A DNA stretch of 64,000 nt from Crotophaga sulcirostris (GCA_013397455.1 VYZB01000016.1:2815179-2879178); one strand, 5' to 3'; positions 28,685 to 41,892 are shown, counted from the first letter of the stretch. A program made the numbers and translations. The notes: a model not told the origin generated them from the sequence alone.

Positions 28685-29856
28685 GCTTACCATGCCCTGT
28701 AAAATAGCATTTATTTTTTTTAAGCTTGAGTCAAAAGCATAATTTTTAAACTGAGGAAACCATCAATAGACACATATGCCTTTGCTGGCATAAGTAAGTT
28801 CCTTGACAGAACTGTCTGCTTCTGTATGAAGCTGTAGCAGTGAAAAACCTATTGCAAAGAAACTTACTAGCCAAACAAATAATTGAGCAATGAAAATATC
28901 TAAATAAGTAGAAGCATAACTCTGACACACTGACCATATTTAATAATATCTTGAACTAGATAGACAAATCTATAGATTATGTCCAACTAGAAATTAAATT
29001 GCCTGAAAAACTTCTGGAAGCTCTCTAAAGAGTGAAGGAGCGTTGCATGATTTTTGCTTTGATTCAAGCAAGTAGAAGTACCTATCTGTAAGTATTTATG
29101 TAGAATATTATTACTATTTTCTCTGGAGACAGAATGAAAGTACAAGGATCAATTCTGTATTGATGTATTCAAATGATGTCTAGTAACTACCATTTCTTTC
29201 AATAGCAATAATATTATCTGCTTCTGTTGAGAATACTATTTCTTTTAACCTTATCATGAAATCCATCCAAGCATGAGATTATGAACCTGGTTGCATCAGT
29301 TCATATTGTGCAAGTGAAGTTTAGGAAATTATGTCTTACATAAATGCACAGATGGAAAAGTTTAAGCTTAGGCAGAAGCCTTCAAAGGTAATAGATTTTG
29401 GGCAGAGAAATGCCTTTCACTGTCCTGAGAAACTCTGGAAGTAAGAAAAAGTCTTCTAAAAATCAGGCTGAAAAAAGCAAAGAAGTATTTAATCAAGAAT
29501 AGTAAAATCAGCAGATATTTTTTAAAAGGGATCAAAACTGACACTGTCCCATAAAATGGTTTTACTTAATTTGAATCTCAATGTAAAAAATCCGGATAGT
29601 TACAAAAAAAATAGAAAATAAACTGTGAAACTTAAAATATTGCTTCTAGGTTTTGTTCTTAGAAAATATACTGAATTTACTTTGATCTTATATCACTAAT
29701 AATAGAAGTAAAAATAGTGGTAATCAGGAAATGAGAAAATTGAAAAGTTTTGGTCAAATATCAGTGCAGTTACTGATCTATCATTTCTCTTTTCCAGCTT
29801 GGTAATGATCTCTCATTTTCTGAAGACACCATTGCCTAAATGACACCCTTTGTTCA

Positions 29857-30345
29857 CAGAATCATAGAATGGTTGAGGTTGACAGGCACCTCAGGAGGCC
29901 ATCTTGTCCAACTCCCTTGCTCAAGCAGGACCACCTAGAGCAGGTTGCCCAGGACCATGTCCAGATATTTTTTTAATATCTCCAAGGATAGAAACTCCAC
30001 AACCTCTCAGGGCAGCCTGGTACCAATGCGTAGTAATCCTCGCAATAAAAAGTGTTTCTTGATGTCAGATGTTTCAGTTTGTGCCCATAACCTCTGATCC
30101 TCTCACTGGGTACCACTGAAAAGAGCCTAGATCCATCTTTTTCACACCTTCCCTTCAGGTATTTTTATACATTAATAAGATTCTCCTGAGTCTTCTCTTC
30201 TCCAGGATGCACAGCCTCAACTCTCTCAGCCTTTCCTTATATGAGAGATGCTCCATTCTCTTAATCACCTGAGTGGCACTTCATTGGACTCTCTCTGGTG
30301 GGTCTCTTGTAATGGAAAGCCCAGAACTGGACACAGAAGTCTAAG
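29857..30345 (-). mobile_element. CR1 LINE 3' end, about 490 bp
   Basis: On the + strand it begins CAGAATCATAGAATGGTTGAGG, the reverse complement of the CR1 3' tail. It then runs through the known backward landmarks: CTCAAGCAGGACCACCTAGA, GCAGGTTGCCCAGG, CACTGGGTACCACTGAAAAG, TCTTCTCTTCTCCAGG, CTCTCTCAGCCTTTCC, and CCCAGAACTGGACACAG near the inner end. This is a different subfamily from the 19.3/40.1 kb group, closer to the widespread CR1-B/F style. No open frame survives. The 5' truncation point is near 30,345. Confidence 0.95.
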
Positions 30346-31376
30346 TGTGGAGTTATCAATAGCTCTTTCATGAGATTTGGCTACTTATATAAATTCTTTA
30401 AGAGATTATCTAATCACTGAGAAAATTCAGGATTTCTACCACCAGTGGCTCCTCCAACAGCTGCAGATTTGTACCATTCCAACCATTTCTGTTCTGAAAT
30501 AAAATGGAAATGAAGCAGTAAAGCTGTAGAGCTAAAGCATTCAGTGCTGGGCATGGATGCTAGAGGTGCAATACCAATGCAGGCACACCACTGTTCTCAT
30601 TACTTGCCTGACCAGCACAGCAAATCTTACATAGCCCCATGCTGTTAAGGCAAGCTGACTGCACAACTGGATCTGGAAACATTTTAATGTCAGAAAGGTC
30701 AGAAAGACATATACAGAGTGTCTTACAGCAACCGGAAAAATTTGGAAATACACTGAAGGAACCAAGAAAATTTTCTTCCATATTATTCATAAAAGAATGG
30801 GAAAAAAAATTAGAAGCAATGGAAATGTGACAGGATTGGGAACATCAAATCCAACTCCTGTTCCTTCTTGCAGCCATCCAAAATAATTATTTCAGAAACT
30901 TACCTCTTTCTAAGCTTAAACTTCATAAATTTCTTCCCCCAGAAGATGATTAAAGAATAATTTTCAACTTATTTATCATTAGTTTAAACTACTGTTTCAT
31001 AGAAAGAAATTCCTTATAGATTTTATCAGAGTTCTTTAACTTAAAGAATTGTCTCATCTCCAATGGATTATAAAAGATACTCTTGTTCACTCCTACTCTT
31101 TACTTTGTGAATATGTTAGACTCACCATGTAAGATAAATTTTCTATTGCTTTTATCACTCTAGCAGCAAATTGATCTCATCTTTCTGGAACATCAGTGAT
31201 CACTATTTGTCTTTGATATTGTAATTATCAGAAATAGGGCTGAAACTGGAATGCACAGATAAGAAATTCTGATTTAAGCTTTTAATATAGACATAAGAAT
31301 AGATTAATTATTCTGAAAAAAAATCTGAGGCTCCAGCTTTATAGATGGTGGATTACATTAGTTGTTCTCTCTACAG

Positions 31377-31560
31377 CTATGGACAGTGTATGGAAAAACT
31401 GCGACCGAGATCTAGGCAATTAGTGAGAGACATGTTAGATGCCAGAATGGTTACAAAGGAAGATCATGGCTGTAATAAAACCAGCTTCCATACGTTAAAT
31501 AGTGCACAAATGTATCACACACATGATCCTAAGAATGGTGTGGGCATCAGCACAGGATGA
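31377..31560 (+). other. Weak exon-like open segment, unknown
   Basis: A pyrimidine-rich stretch ending TTGTTCTCTCTACAG (AG at 31,375-31,376) looks like a splice acceptor. The open frame behind it (stop at 31,558-31,560) starts with a charged, helix-like run, 'YGQCMEKLRPRSRQLVRDML', followed by 'DARMVTKEDHGCNK', and includes two CpGs. This does not look like the AT-rich random frames around it. I cannot assign it to a family. A GTTACA sequence after ...GCCAGAATG would be a poor donor. It may be an old retrocopy fragment, an exon of an unknown transcript, or chance. Confidence 0.18.
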
Positions 31561-32852
31561 CACAAAATCTGTCAATAGCTCTAATGAGCTCAGCACAGGT
31601 GCTGTTAGGTTGCACATTGTCATAGTAAAAAAAAAATAAAAAAAGGATATTTAAAACTGTTTAACTTTTTGACATTCAAGCTGTTAAAGATAATTAAATG
31701 TAAGGTCACAGTAGCTATAGGGCATGTAAAGATCATAAAAAGTTGAAAGAGACATGGTGTGGTAACCCAACAGTGCATCAGCAGTAATGGCAGAACAGTA
31801 ATAGTCTACATATTCTTCATACAGCTCCCTTGTTGCTCAAAATCCTCTCTGATATGGACTAGATTAATGAAACTGAGAAGAACTTTATAAATGTCGTGCT
31901 TTGCTGCTAAAAAATTGTTAACTACCTAATCTTTCTGTGACACTAATGCTACCTTTTCCGCTGTAAATTCTTTCCTAGGAAAATTCTTCATTTTCTGTGT
32001 TCCTTTAGACCCTGCTTATTATAAATTACTCTTGCTATATACCTGGTAATTTCATTGAATCTTAGCTATTTATTGATCTGTCAGTTGATGTGGACACTCA
32101 AAACACCATAAAACAAAACCAAAATAAAACCATGCAAAGGAAATGACACACAGGGCTTTTCCCCTTCCAGCTAGAAAGTTTCAGCCTGTTACTGTGAACT
32201 GGTTTGAATTTTCTGGATGTCTTCTTCCTTAGAATTTAAATTTAAATGAAACAATATGTTCCTGTTGGATTGTTTGAAAATAGTCACTCAAACATTTTTT
32301 CAAAAATGTAATATGAGAAAATAATTTGTTCAGAAAAGTTTAGTGGATGGTGTACATGAATTTCACAGATTTCTTGAAAATTAACCAGATTTTCTTTAAA
32401 TATTATTAATTCTAATATGCTGTTGTGGTAAACAAGAAATATTTCATGAATCTGTTAAAAGTTCTGTAATACTTCCTCAAAATCTATATAGGTTAATGGA
32501 CCCTGACATGAGTAGTCCTTTTGACAGCAATGAAATTACTAGTATAAAGGGACTCAAAATCCAAGTTTTGCAGTAGCAGCCATAAATTCTTGTAATACTA
32601 AATCTCACTAAATACAGAAGGCATTTAAGGGATTGACCTTAAGAGTAAAAATAGAGAACCAGAATTGTCTTCCATGAAGAACTGAATGTCAGCATTTTGT
32701 TTTCACTTAATTCTCTCCTAGAGTCAGCATCTTTCCTAGTAATTTTTTTCCTATGGAGATCATATCTGTTAGAAGTTTCTTCATTTCGTGTGTTCTGCCC
32801 AACCTTCTCTACCTCAGTATTTGACTTGTCTATAAAAGCCCTGTTTACATAC

Positions 32853-32999
32853 CTGTTTTCTTAGCAAAGAAAGTCTGTTGATTTCCTGGTAGGATGCAGC
32901 TGTACTGGAAATCACTGCCAGTTTCGGCAAGAGATACAGGAAATATCGTGATTCAGAGAGGTGCCCTGCTGAAGACATGAAGGGGCTGAAGCCTGCCAT
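32853..32999 (-). other. Weak exon-like open segment with good donor, unknown
   Basis: On the minus strand an ATG at 32,999 opens 49 codons that end exactly at AAAACAG|GTATGTAA, a good splice-donor match (GT at 32,852-32,851). The segment is GC-richer than its flanks. The peptide, with 'ESRYFLYLLPKLAVISS' in the middle, belongs to no family I know. The upstream side has only poor acceptor candidates (for example CTCACAG ending at 33,008), so if real it would be a first exon. No promoter motif is evident. Confidence 0.15.
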
Positions 33000-35900
33000 T
33001 AGTTTGTCTGTGAGTCCTTGCCACGTCTTCTTTCCTCCATAATATCATTATTTTTAAGCACCTAATGACACTATCTATGAAAAAGCTTTATTTTGTCAAG
33101 AAAGTATAACTACTGCATTATATCAGTTCTACTGAAGTAAGAGTGACTGTCTTGTAGTTTCAGAGTCATCACTTTATCCAGTTTAGCATGATGAACATAA
33201 ATTACTGAATGTTTCATTCAGTTTTTAGATACAATTAATATTTTGGGTTGACAAATATATAGGAAATATATTCCCAGAAGAGCAATAGAAAATTTCTTCT
33301 CAAAGGCAAGGGCCACTAAGAACAATTCTCCTTTGCGATGGATAATTGACTCTCTATCTGCACGTGTGAGTTTGGAGACTGATTTGAAGTGTGTTGTACA
33401 TGTTTGATTAGGAGAGTGTAAAGCTCCTGGGTGAGATTTTGGGATAAGAAAGATTAGCACAAGTGCATTATTTTTGAGCACCTGAAATATAGGAAATCCA
33501 ACTTTAGGTCTTTGTTCCAAATCCTACAAACTGGGGATTGTTTCACATTTGAAAAAAAATAGGTCTTATCCAATAGGCTACTGCAGAACAGATTACGGTT
33601 CTAGGGGGTTAAAGGGTATAAATATTTTGGAAAGATCTTGGGTTTCACTTTTCAGTAGAACAAAAATACAACAAAAAATCTGAGAAGTTTCCCACAAAAA
33701 ATATTTTCTTTTCCCCAAAGACATCTTGTTCGTTTGTTTGTTGGTTTCCCCAGCCAGTATTATTTCTAATTGAGAAGAAATGAGTTTTGAAACACAAGTG
33801 AGGGCAATATGCAAGTGCACAATTCTAAGAGTATATTAATCATTATTCATGTAAGTGAAGTTTTCGTAATTGCTTTCAGACTTGATTACTGCTCCTACAA
33901 ATCCATCTTGGTATACTGGAAAAGGGTGAGAGGTTCAACAGTTTTTAGCCTACTCCTAATACTAAGTTGTAGGAGTGCTTTGACAATGGCATAAAATCCT
34001 TTCAATGCATCATGATTAAAATAATACAGAAGCATGATACATGTGTACTTCTATATTTAAGGCTGAGATGTCATTTATGCTCAAGAAGGTATACAAGGAC
34101 TTTCTTAAGTTATGAATGAACTATATCCTTCCAAACATTACTGATTTTATACTAAGTACACATCAATTTTTTTTCTGAGAAGTTTCAAAATAAACCAATT
34201 AATTAGTCTGAGTTAATATAATTTAAAGATAGTTAATACTATTTTGAATAATTTGGTAGTCCCTACTGGTCATTATAATAGAATAACGTGATATTCCTAG
34301 ACTTTCAAGATGAATGCCCACTGAAAGTCTGTTCTATGGCAACATCTCCCCCATGCCTCACTCTCTCCCCTTTCCATCTCTGTGTATTTATGTTACAGTT
34401 ACTGCTAATACAGGCTTTATTCTGAAGGAAGGAAAGGTTTTTTTAAAGGACAGAGAAAAAATAATTACAGTTCTGCACCATTTTTCCAGTACTGATCAAT
34501 TAAAAAAAAAAAAGTCAGATATTAACAGAGATCTTTTCTTTCTTCCAGAGAGAACTGCTTATAATCAGTTCGAAATGAAGTGATGTTTTTCAGCTGAGCC
34601 TGAAACCTGATTTTCTGGAGTTATCAGTATTTTACATCAGTTTATTTTTGCCTTCTATTCTATATTTCATGTAATAAATTTCACTGTGAAGTAAACTGCA
34701 AAATGAATTTTTAGTTTAGTAAAAATCACATCTGAGCTTGCCAAGATAAAGGCTATCAGCTGCAGAACATGGAGGCTGGCCAGAATTAAACAATAACTAT
34801 AATTTTCATAATTTTTTTATGTTTCACAGATGATAATGTCACCCTCTTCTGCTTACTGCTCCACTTTAGCTATATTTTACTTTTAAGATTTACATTCTTA
34901 CTGATTTTTAACATGAAAACCTGTGGTTTATGGTGCTTTCTATAAACAATTAAAGCAGTAGGTTGACAAACTAAGGAGATAAACACAAGCCTATTTGGAC
35001 TGTGAAACTTCTACTGTTGCTGTTGTGTTAAATTTGCTTTGTTGCATTTTGACGTTAGAAAGCTATCAGTGCACAACCACGAGAAACTGTCCTGCATTTT
35101 AAATACCTATGCTGAGTGTTATGAATCTTGATTATGTTTAGAAATCCAGCCTCTAAGACTGGACCTACTTTTAAGCTTTATGTTTGAGAACAAACGCGCA
35201 TATCATATGAAAAACTTAGAATAGGCTGTTACTATTTCATCAACTTCCACAACAGAAGAGTTGTGGAATACAGATATTTTACGTAGAACATGCTGCTGTT
35301 GTGTGCTAACTGCTGACTACAGGGAATTCTCCATTTGTTTTGTTTAGAGTGAAACACCATTTTTGGTGTCAAAGTACCTATGTGTGTGTTCACTTCAGGT
35401 GTACACCAGGCACTACCATGCAAGAGGAAAACTACATTGTTATTACACGTTCCGGGTGCTGAGGGAATTAAATGCCATGAAATGTAAAGGTTTCAAAGAA
35501 TATGTGTGGCAAGTCCATTTGATAAGGGAGATTTGTTAAGCTGTCGATTGTACTGTTTAACCAGAGGACTTACCTTTCCTTTGACAAAAATTATTTTAAG
35601 TAGCATTTTAAACCAATACTCACTGTTAAGGAGCTTGCACTGAAGCAAATGGGAAAAAAGAGATTATTTGAGCTCTAACTGTTTACATGTATTTCTTGAT
35701 ATTATTATTATTTTTCTTCAGAACTGTTTCAGTTTCCACTTTAACTGAAAAAAGAGTACTCAGGCAGGAATATTGCACAATTTAAATATGATATAGGAAG
35801 ATATGGGAAGGTGGTGTTTTCAAAACGGAAAACAGACAACACAGAGCTTCTTTATATTAGGTAGTTATGCTACTTGTTACCTCTTCCTTTTGGTTCACAG

Positions 35901-36039
35901 AGAATATAGGTACGCACTGTATTTTCAGAATTGCCAGTTTGTTATCAGGCTTAATGACACAGTCAGAGCAGTGAATGTTATAATTCAACTGCTCAATAAA
36001 TGAAATATTTTATCTCCATTAGATCTCAACACATTTATG

Positions 36040-36093
36040 AAAAAAACCCAACCCAAACAAAACCAAAAACCAAACAACCAAAAAACCCAAACC
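36040..36093. repeat. 54-base A/C-only tract
   Basis: From 36,040 to 36,093 there is no G or T, only A runs and C pairs or triplets (for example CCCAACCCAAAC). The other strand is T/G-only with several GG and GGG runs, so it is low-complexity and possibly G-quadruplex-forming. Confidence 0.9.
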
Positions 36094-39000
36094 TTTAAAG
36101 ACCTTTATTCTATTATTGTGGCTGCTTTCAATTTGCCTCAGGGTTTATGGCTGTAGGAAAACTACCATTGCAATCAGCCAGCGGCTACCCAGAAGCTGTC
36201 TTCTACCACCCAGCTGACAGCTATGTTAATGCTTGCACTAACTAGTCATCCTACAGAGACAGCTGAGTATCCTTTTTCAGAATTTCTCATTCCTATTTTT
36301 AGAGACGTAGCAGTGACAGACAATATAGGTCATTGTAGAATTCAAGTCTGAAGTCATCTTGCTAGTGTCTTAAAATTTGGTGATCTCAAAAATGGTGGTT
36401 GCTTCTTAGCCAGAGTCAGAATTTCTTTTCCTTCTGGCATTGCTTTTGTGCTGATACACAGGACGTTTCCCACAGGCTGGGAAAGCTGCGCTGATACACA
36501 TTTTATACATCTGTATAGTAGGTCTTCACAGTTATTACAGCTATAGTATGCAGATACACTTTGGTAATACATGCACCCCTCCAGCAATTACAGCAGTAAT
36601 CATAACAATAAACAGAAAGAATTTACTTTTCTAAAGTCTCAAAAAGTTTTGAATTCTAGTGTCAGTAAATGGTTTAAAAACAGGAAGACATCTTTTAAGT
36701 AGAAGCTCCAGGTCAGAGAACAAACATCTAACTAGTGTTCATTTCAAATGGACTCAGCTGCCTAAAGTATTTTACAAGTATCTGGGAAAATCTTAGTTTC
36801 TAAGTGTTGTGAGTTACTCAATCTGTGCTGGTTTCTGAAGAGTTACTCCTGAAAGGCTCATCAGATCTATGGATTAGAGTTCATCCCATACTAAACTTAC
36901 TGAAAGTTTTAAGAATATATTTTCATCCAGCACACTATAGAAGAAAACAATCATATAATTACTTAAAAGGTTATAGCTTTAAGGCGTCTCTCAGACTCAA
37001 GGCCCCTTTGTGTCAAAGGCAACAGAATGCCTTCTAGTAAATATTTCACTAGCACTCTACGTGCAGTTTTAATTTTTGCCATGAATAAAGCAAACCTTCA
37101 TTTCTCAAAAGGAATCATAATTCTCTTGTTTATATTTCTGTCACTCAAAGAAAAAAAGTTTTCTCTTCCTGTTCAATTTTGTTTTAAGAACAAATTATAA
37201 TAACAAATACGATTCCCCACTGATTTTTTTCCCTCATTTTTCCTCAATTCTTTCTTGCTTAAAATGCCTGTCAGTACTTTTAACAGTTCCTTGTATCTCC
37301 AACAAGACTGGCCTTAGGCTGTAGCTTGACAAAGACACCCAAGATACCTTCATCACTACATAGGTGTCAGCTGTCACCCTCCCAGTGCTCCTTTTGTTAG
37401 GAAATGTGTGTTGCTACTTGGTCTTTCTCTAACTGTGGTAAAGTCATATAACCAAGATGTTTGAACATGGTACAATTACATGATACAAACCTTTCACAGA
37501 TTAGAAATATCATCAAGAATTAGTCTTACTAACTCTTACGCAAGCTTTATTACTTAGGTTTCTACTACATTTTATAAAAATGTTGAGTTTTAACTACGCA
37601 GTCATTAACACAGGATAACATATAAACAAGTTGCAAAATGAAAAACATCACTGTTATAGTAGTGGGAAGAGGATTTATGTTAGTGATACGTCATTTTCTT
37701 CACAGCCATCCCTACATGTATATTTACATTCTTGGAATGACTCACCATGCCATCAAACTTTAAAAAAAACAAAGGGCTTCTAAAGACAATTTAGTCAAGC
37801 CAGCTAATCCAGGAATAAGAATTGAAAAAAACACCCATCCTAAATTACAATTTCTCTGTCTGAGGCAATGATCAATAATGTCCCATCAAATTTTTAAGCA
37901 AGGAATCTGAAAAAAAACCCCAACAAAACAAACAACAATAACAATGACAACAAAAAGAGAGAAAATGTATGGAAATATAATCATCCTTAGTAAGAGAGTT
38001 CTCCAGACCAAAATAAGGGAGATTATTTGAAAAGGAGAGTATAGCCTTATATTTTTTTTCACTACTTTTGAGATAATCAAAGTTGGCAATAGTTGGAGAT
38101 AGGATGTTGGCTTAAAAGAGTAGTTTGGAAGAAAACTGTTTTCTCCCTTTCCCAGAGATAAACTTAATTATGGAGATATTTAACAGTATAATTCTTTGGG
38201 ATACACTTTGAACTTGAAAACATGACAGAGGTAACGAACCTTAGATTCTTTTCAGAGCTGTTCTGTGGAAGAAGGGTCCTGTTACTTATACTTTCAATAC
38301 TAGAAGTAGATTTATGACTGCTTATGTTTAAGGCCATAGACATCTTTTTTTATTGCATAAGTACATATTTGTCAACACAAACCCTAAAGGCAACTATTAT
38401 TGACAAAGAGATGGCTTAAGCTCCTCGGGCTCCCTTCCATCTCCTGAATAGTCCACAGACCAACCAAACATGACTGGTTTGCCCATGCTGTTCTGAAATA
38501 TCAAAATCCTTACTGTTTCAGTATAATTTTGAGTTTAACAGTCTAATAACTTCCTCCCAAATTTTATTTCAATTGAAAACTAAAGCTGAAGTCCAGTCCT
38601 CTGAGTCCTTCTGAGAAGAGACTACAGAGCCTCCTGTCTCCACTCCAGCGTTTCTGTATTCAGGCTCAAGACACAGTCACTGGTACCACTATTCCACATG
38701 TATTATTGAACCCTCAATGTAAGGATGGTTTTATTAACCTCTTACCACAAAAACTGGTGGAAGAAGGTTATCTTTAAGAATTAAAGATTTTAGAGGAGGC
38801 ACAGAGTAAGTTTCCACACATAGTCAGAGAGAACAGCTTGAAAATGTAAGCTTGCATTGAGGATTTTGCATTCAGAGCCTCATAAAGCATTGTATAAGCA
38901 CTGCACTACACTTCTGTCTGTTAATGCTCTGCTACTACCTGTCTTCAGTTCAGTGCTTCAGCTCTATTTGTTAGTCACACGAATTTTGTAAATTATATAA

Positions 39001-40069
39001 AAGCAATTAACCTCTACATCAGAACAGTATGCATCTAGCAATCAGTAATGAATGCTGAACAAGAATTATATATGCATTCAGGTAATATATACTCATATCA
39101 GGTACTGGCATAACACCAAGGTCAAAACCTCTAAATCTTCAGTGATCTCAAAAACCTCCAACATTTGCAAGGGTGTCCTACACTTAATTTTACTGAGTTC
39201 ATCATCTCAGATTCAACTTAACAAAGGAGAATAAAAATGTCCCAGCTGCAGAATCAGAACCCTGCTGTTACTGAGTACTTGATTACAGCCATCTCTCTTT
39301 GCACAAAAATCCTTTATAATGCATTACACATCCAAATGTGATTTTAAGTTTTTGTTCCTTGGCTTAGAGAAGTTTGTACCTAGCTGGACAGGTCCCTAGC
39401 ACATTTTCAAAAATAGTTAGAGGATAGTACAACAGACTCAGAGGATTATCTCTCTTAAACAAAAAAAAAAAAAGTCAATACCACAATCTGTATTTGTCTA
39501 TCTGTGCATTTGGTAAGCATAATGACAAACTTGATTTGATACCATGGGGCATGAGTAAAATCAAAGACTTGCCAGTGCAGTCTATGTAGGTAACAGAATA
39601 CATCACTTATCTTGTGAGGCCAAATTTAAATTCTAAGTATTAACTCTTGTTCCTCACAGGCTGGAAAGATAAAAGTCTTTGCTAAAGAAAGAAACAAGAA
39701 GTAGGTTCGGCAGAGAAGGACTGGATTTGTAAAACTTATTATGCACTTACAGCTCTGCACCCTCAAGGGGCTGTATACTCCCATGTAATTGAAATAATTG
39801 CTCAACGACATCGTTCTATAGGTAAAGGTTTTCAACAGACACACTATACTTCTGTGGATGTCATTATGGTATAATGTCGTCAACAGAGTGTGTTGCTACA
39901 AAATCATCCCCTTGGCTGTAATAAAAGCATTAGATAACCACCCCTTGAATCCCTTCTTTCTAAACCATAATGAGTTATATGCTACATACAGGCTAAAAAA
40001 ATTTATTCCTCTTATTCCAAAAAGCCTAGGACAATCTTACCTGAGCTACTGGCCATGGATCTATTAGTG

Positions 40070-40533
40070 TGACTCCAGAGGAATGCCATGAAGATGATCA
40101 GATGACTTGGAGCACCTCGCATGCAAGGATAGGCTGAGAGATTTGGGCTTGTTTAGCCTAGAGAAGAGAAGGCTTCATGAAGACCTTATAGCAGCCTTCC
40201 AGAACTTAAAGGGGGCCTACAGGAAAGATGGGGAGGAACTCTTTATCAGGGAATGCAGTGATAGGATGAAGGGTAACAGTTTTAAGCTGAAAGACAGGTA
40301 ATTTATATTAGATATTAGGAGGAAATGTTTTACTGTGAGAGTGGTGAGGCACTGGAATAGGTTGCCCAGAGAAGCTGTGGATGCCCCATCCCTAGAGGTG
40401 TTCAAGGCCATGTTGGATGAGGCTTTGAGCAACCTGACATAGTGGAGGGTGTCTCTGCCAATGGCAGGAGGGTTGGATCTAGATGACCTTTAAGGTCCCT
40501 TCCAAACCAAACCATTCTATGATTCTTTTATAC
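40070..40533 (+). mobile_element. CR1 LINE 3' end (CR1-J-like), nearly open ORF2 C terminus
   Basis: This is a 5'-truncated CR1 that starts near the block TGCCATGAAGATGATCAGATG. From 40,107 one frame reads the CR1 ORF2 C terminus: 'GLFSLEKRRLHEDLIAA', later 'CSDRMKGNSFKLK', then after one in-frame TAA at 40,299-40,301 'FTVRVVRHWNRLPREAVDAP'. It closes at the normal ORF2 stop at 40,440-40,442. So 112 codons hold only one nonsense codon and no frameshift, a sign of a fairly recent copy. The 3' UTR has ACCTTTAAGGTCCCTTCC and ends CCATTCTATGATTC. It encodes no complete enzyme: the endonuclease and reverse transcriptase are absent. Confidence 0.96.
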
Positions 40534-41854
40534 TACATATTCTCAATTCCATCATGCTATTAGGATTTTAAACACATAAATGAGCAGACATAATAGCAGG
40601 CACAATCTGGATGAGATGTTTGTCTAATATGGGGGAATTATTAAACACACACCAGTTTAGAGCAGATCAAGCTTTGTCTCATTGCCATTTTCAGAGTAAG
40701 GGGATGAAAAGTAATGCCTTGTGGCTTCTGCCTTCTTTCTCTAGAACCTTTTATTTGCCAAAGACCTGGATAATCTTTACTATCTTGTTTCTGTTACCTT
40801 CTGCCTTTAATTGCCTTTCTTCTTGAAACCTTGCAAAGCTCTTTAAAACCTGCTCTATAAGCACTTTTTTAAGTATTTGGAAAAAAAAAATAGGCTTAGT
40901 TTGGTAGGTGCGTGAAGTGACTTGAGTGACTGAATGCAGCTTTCTTTGTGGCAATACCTGTAAAATGGAAAGAAGAAAGAAAAGAGCAAGGAAAGCAGGA
41001 CAAAAAATATTCCTAAATTAAGCAATCAAGAGAAAAGACTATGACAAAGACAAAGTAAAAGCTGTAAGGATGAGGAATTTTATGTGGTGTAGAGAAAGGG
41101 GACATACCTTCATGGACTTGCAGTATGCACCTATTTACTCCTCATTTACAAAACTACTCCTTTCAGTTGGCCTTGCTGACCTGCCCTATGGCTTTTGTTT
41201 CTCATACATTCTGTATACTCTAATATCCTTAATTAGATACATTGAGGCCAAAGGCTTAGGCTTTTAAAGGATTAGACATTTATATTGATTATGCAAACGG
41301 CTGTAGTTGCATTAGGTAAGATTAAACACTTTTTCTGAAAAGACATAAGCTTCATATTTTATGGAACAAGAGAAGTTCAACTGACAGAAGGAAGAAAACT
41401 TCCCAAAAGGCAAATTATTTCTTAATTGTTCACTAAGGGGATTCTTTTGCCCTTTTTAAAATTATGATGCTAGACTGTACCACAGATAAAATACCAGACT
41501 GCACGGATCCATCTAAGCATTTGATCCAATATTCCAAACGTAAATGAGGACTATTTTAACTAACGCTAACTTATTTCAATACTTGATCTCTCAAAACCTT
41601 ACAATTCTTCTTTTTTTCTGCACTACAGCTAATTAAGGCTGTAAGATCCGTTGCCTGAGGCCTATTTCTATTTCATTGCCTAACAGTGTTACACTGGTAG
41701 TAATAATTAAAAAGTACAATCATGGTATTAAAGCCCATAGATGGTAATTCTACCCATAAACACAGGTGTATAATTTAAACATATTTACCATAATAAAGGG
41801 TATTAGTAGTAATTGTAGTGCATTTAAAGAGGGATTAATGAACATGATAATTAT

Positions 41855-41892
41855 GTTAGTCATGTTAATTTTTGTTAGTCATGTTAATTTTT
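41855..41892. repeat. Perfect 2 x 19 bp tandem repeat
   Basis: The unit GTTAGTCATGTTAATTTTT occurs at 41,855-41,873 and again at 41,874-41,892 without a mismatch. Perfect identity suggests a recent slippage event, possibly polymorphic. Confidence 0.95.

Larger units (their letters stand above)
22898..29856. other. Unique AT-rich non-coding DNA
   Basis: No gene or interspersed repeat recognised. The largest open frame is 106 codons (+, 26,504-26,824). Its composition (many F, S, I and V, no motif) is what AT-rich random sequence gives. Small structures inside, a hairpin at 25.4 kb and a pentanucleotide tract at 28.65 kb, are listed separately. Confidence 0.6.
30346..40069. other. Unique AT-rich non-coding DNA with two weak exon-like segments
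   Basis: No recognisable gene. Two segments with splice-like borders (31,377 and 32,853) are listed separately. The 100-codon frame on the minus strand at 33,218-33,520 and the 89-codon frame at 34,314-34,583 have no motif and no splice context worth noting. There is an A/C-only tract at 36.04 kb and a second A/C-rich tract near 37,910-37,955. Confidence 0.55.

Noticed and set aside
33218..33520. 100-codon minus-strand open frame
   Set aside because: No recognisable domain; hydrophobic end is explained by AT-rich codons; no splice or promoter context.
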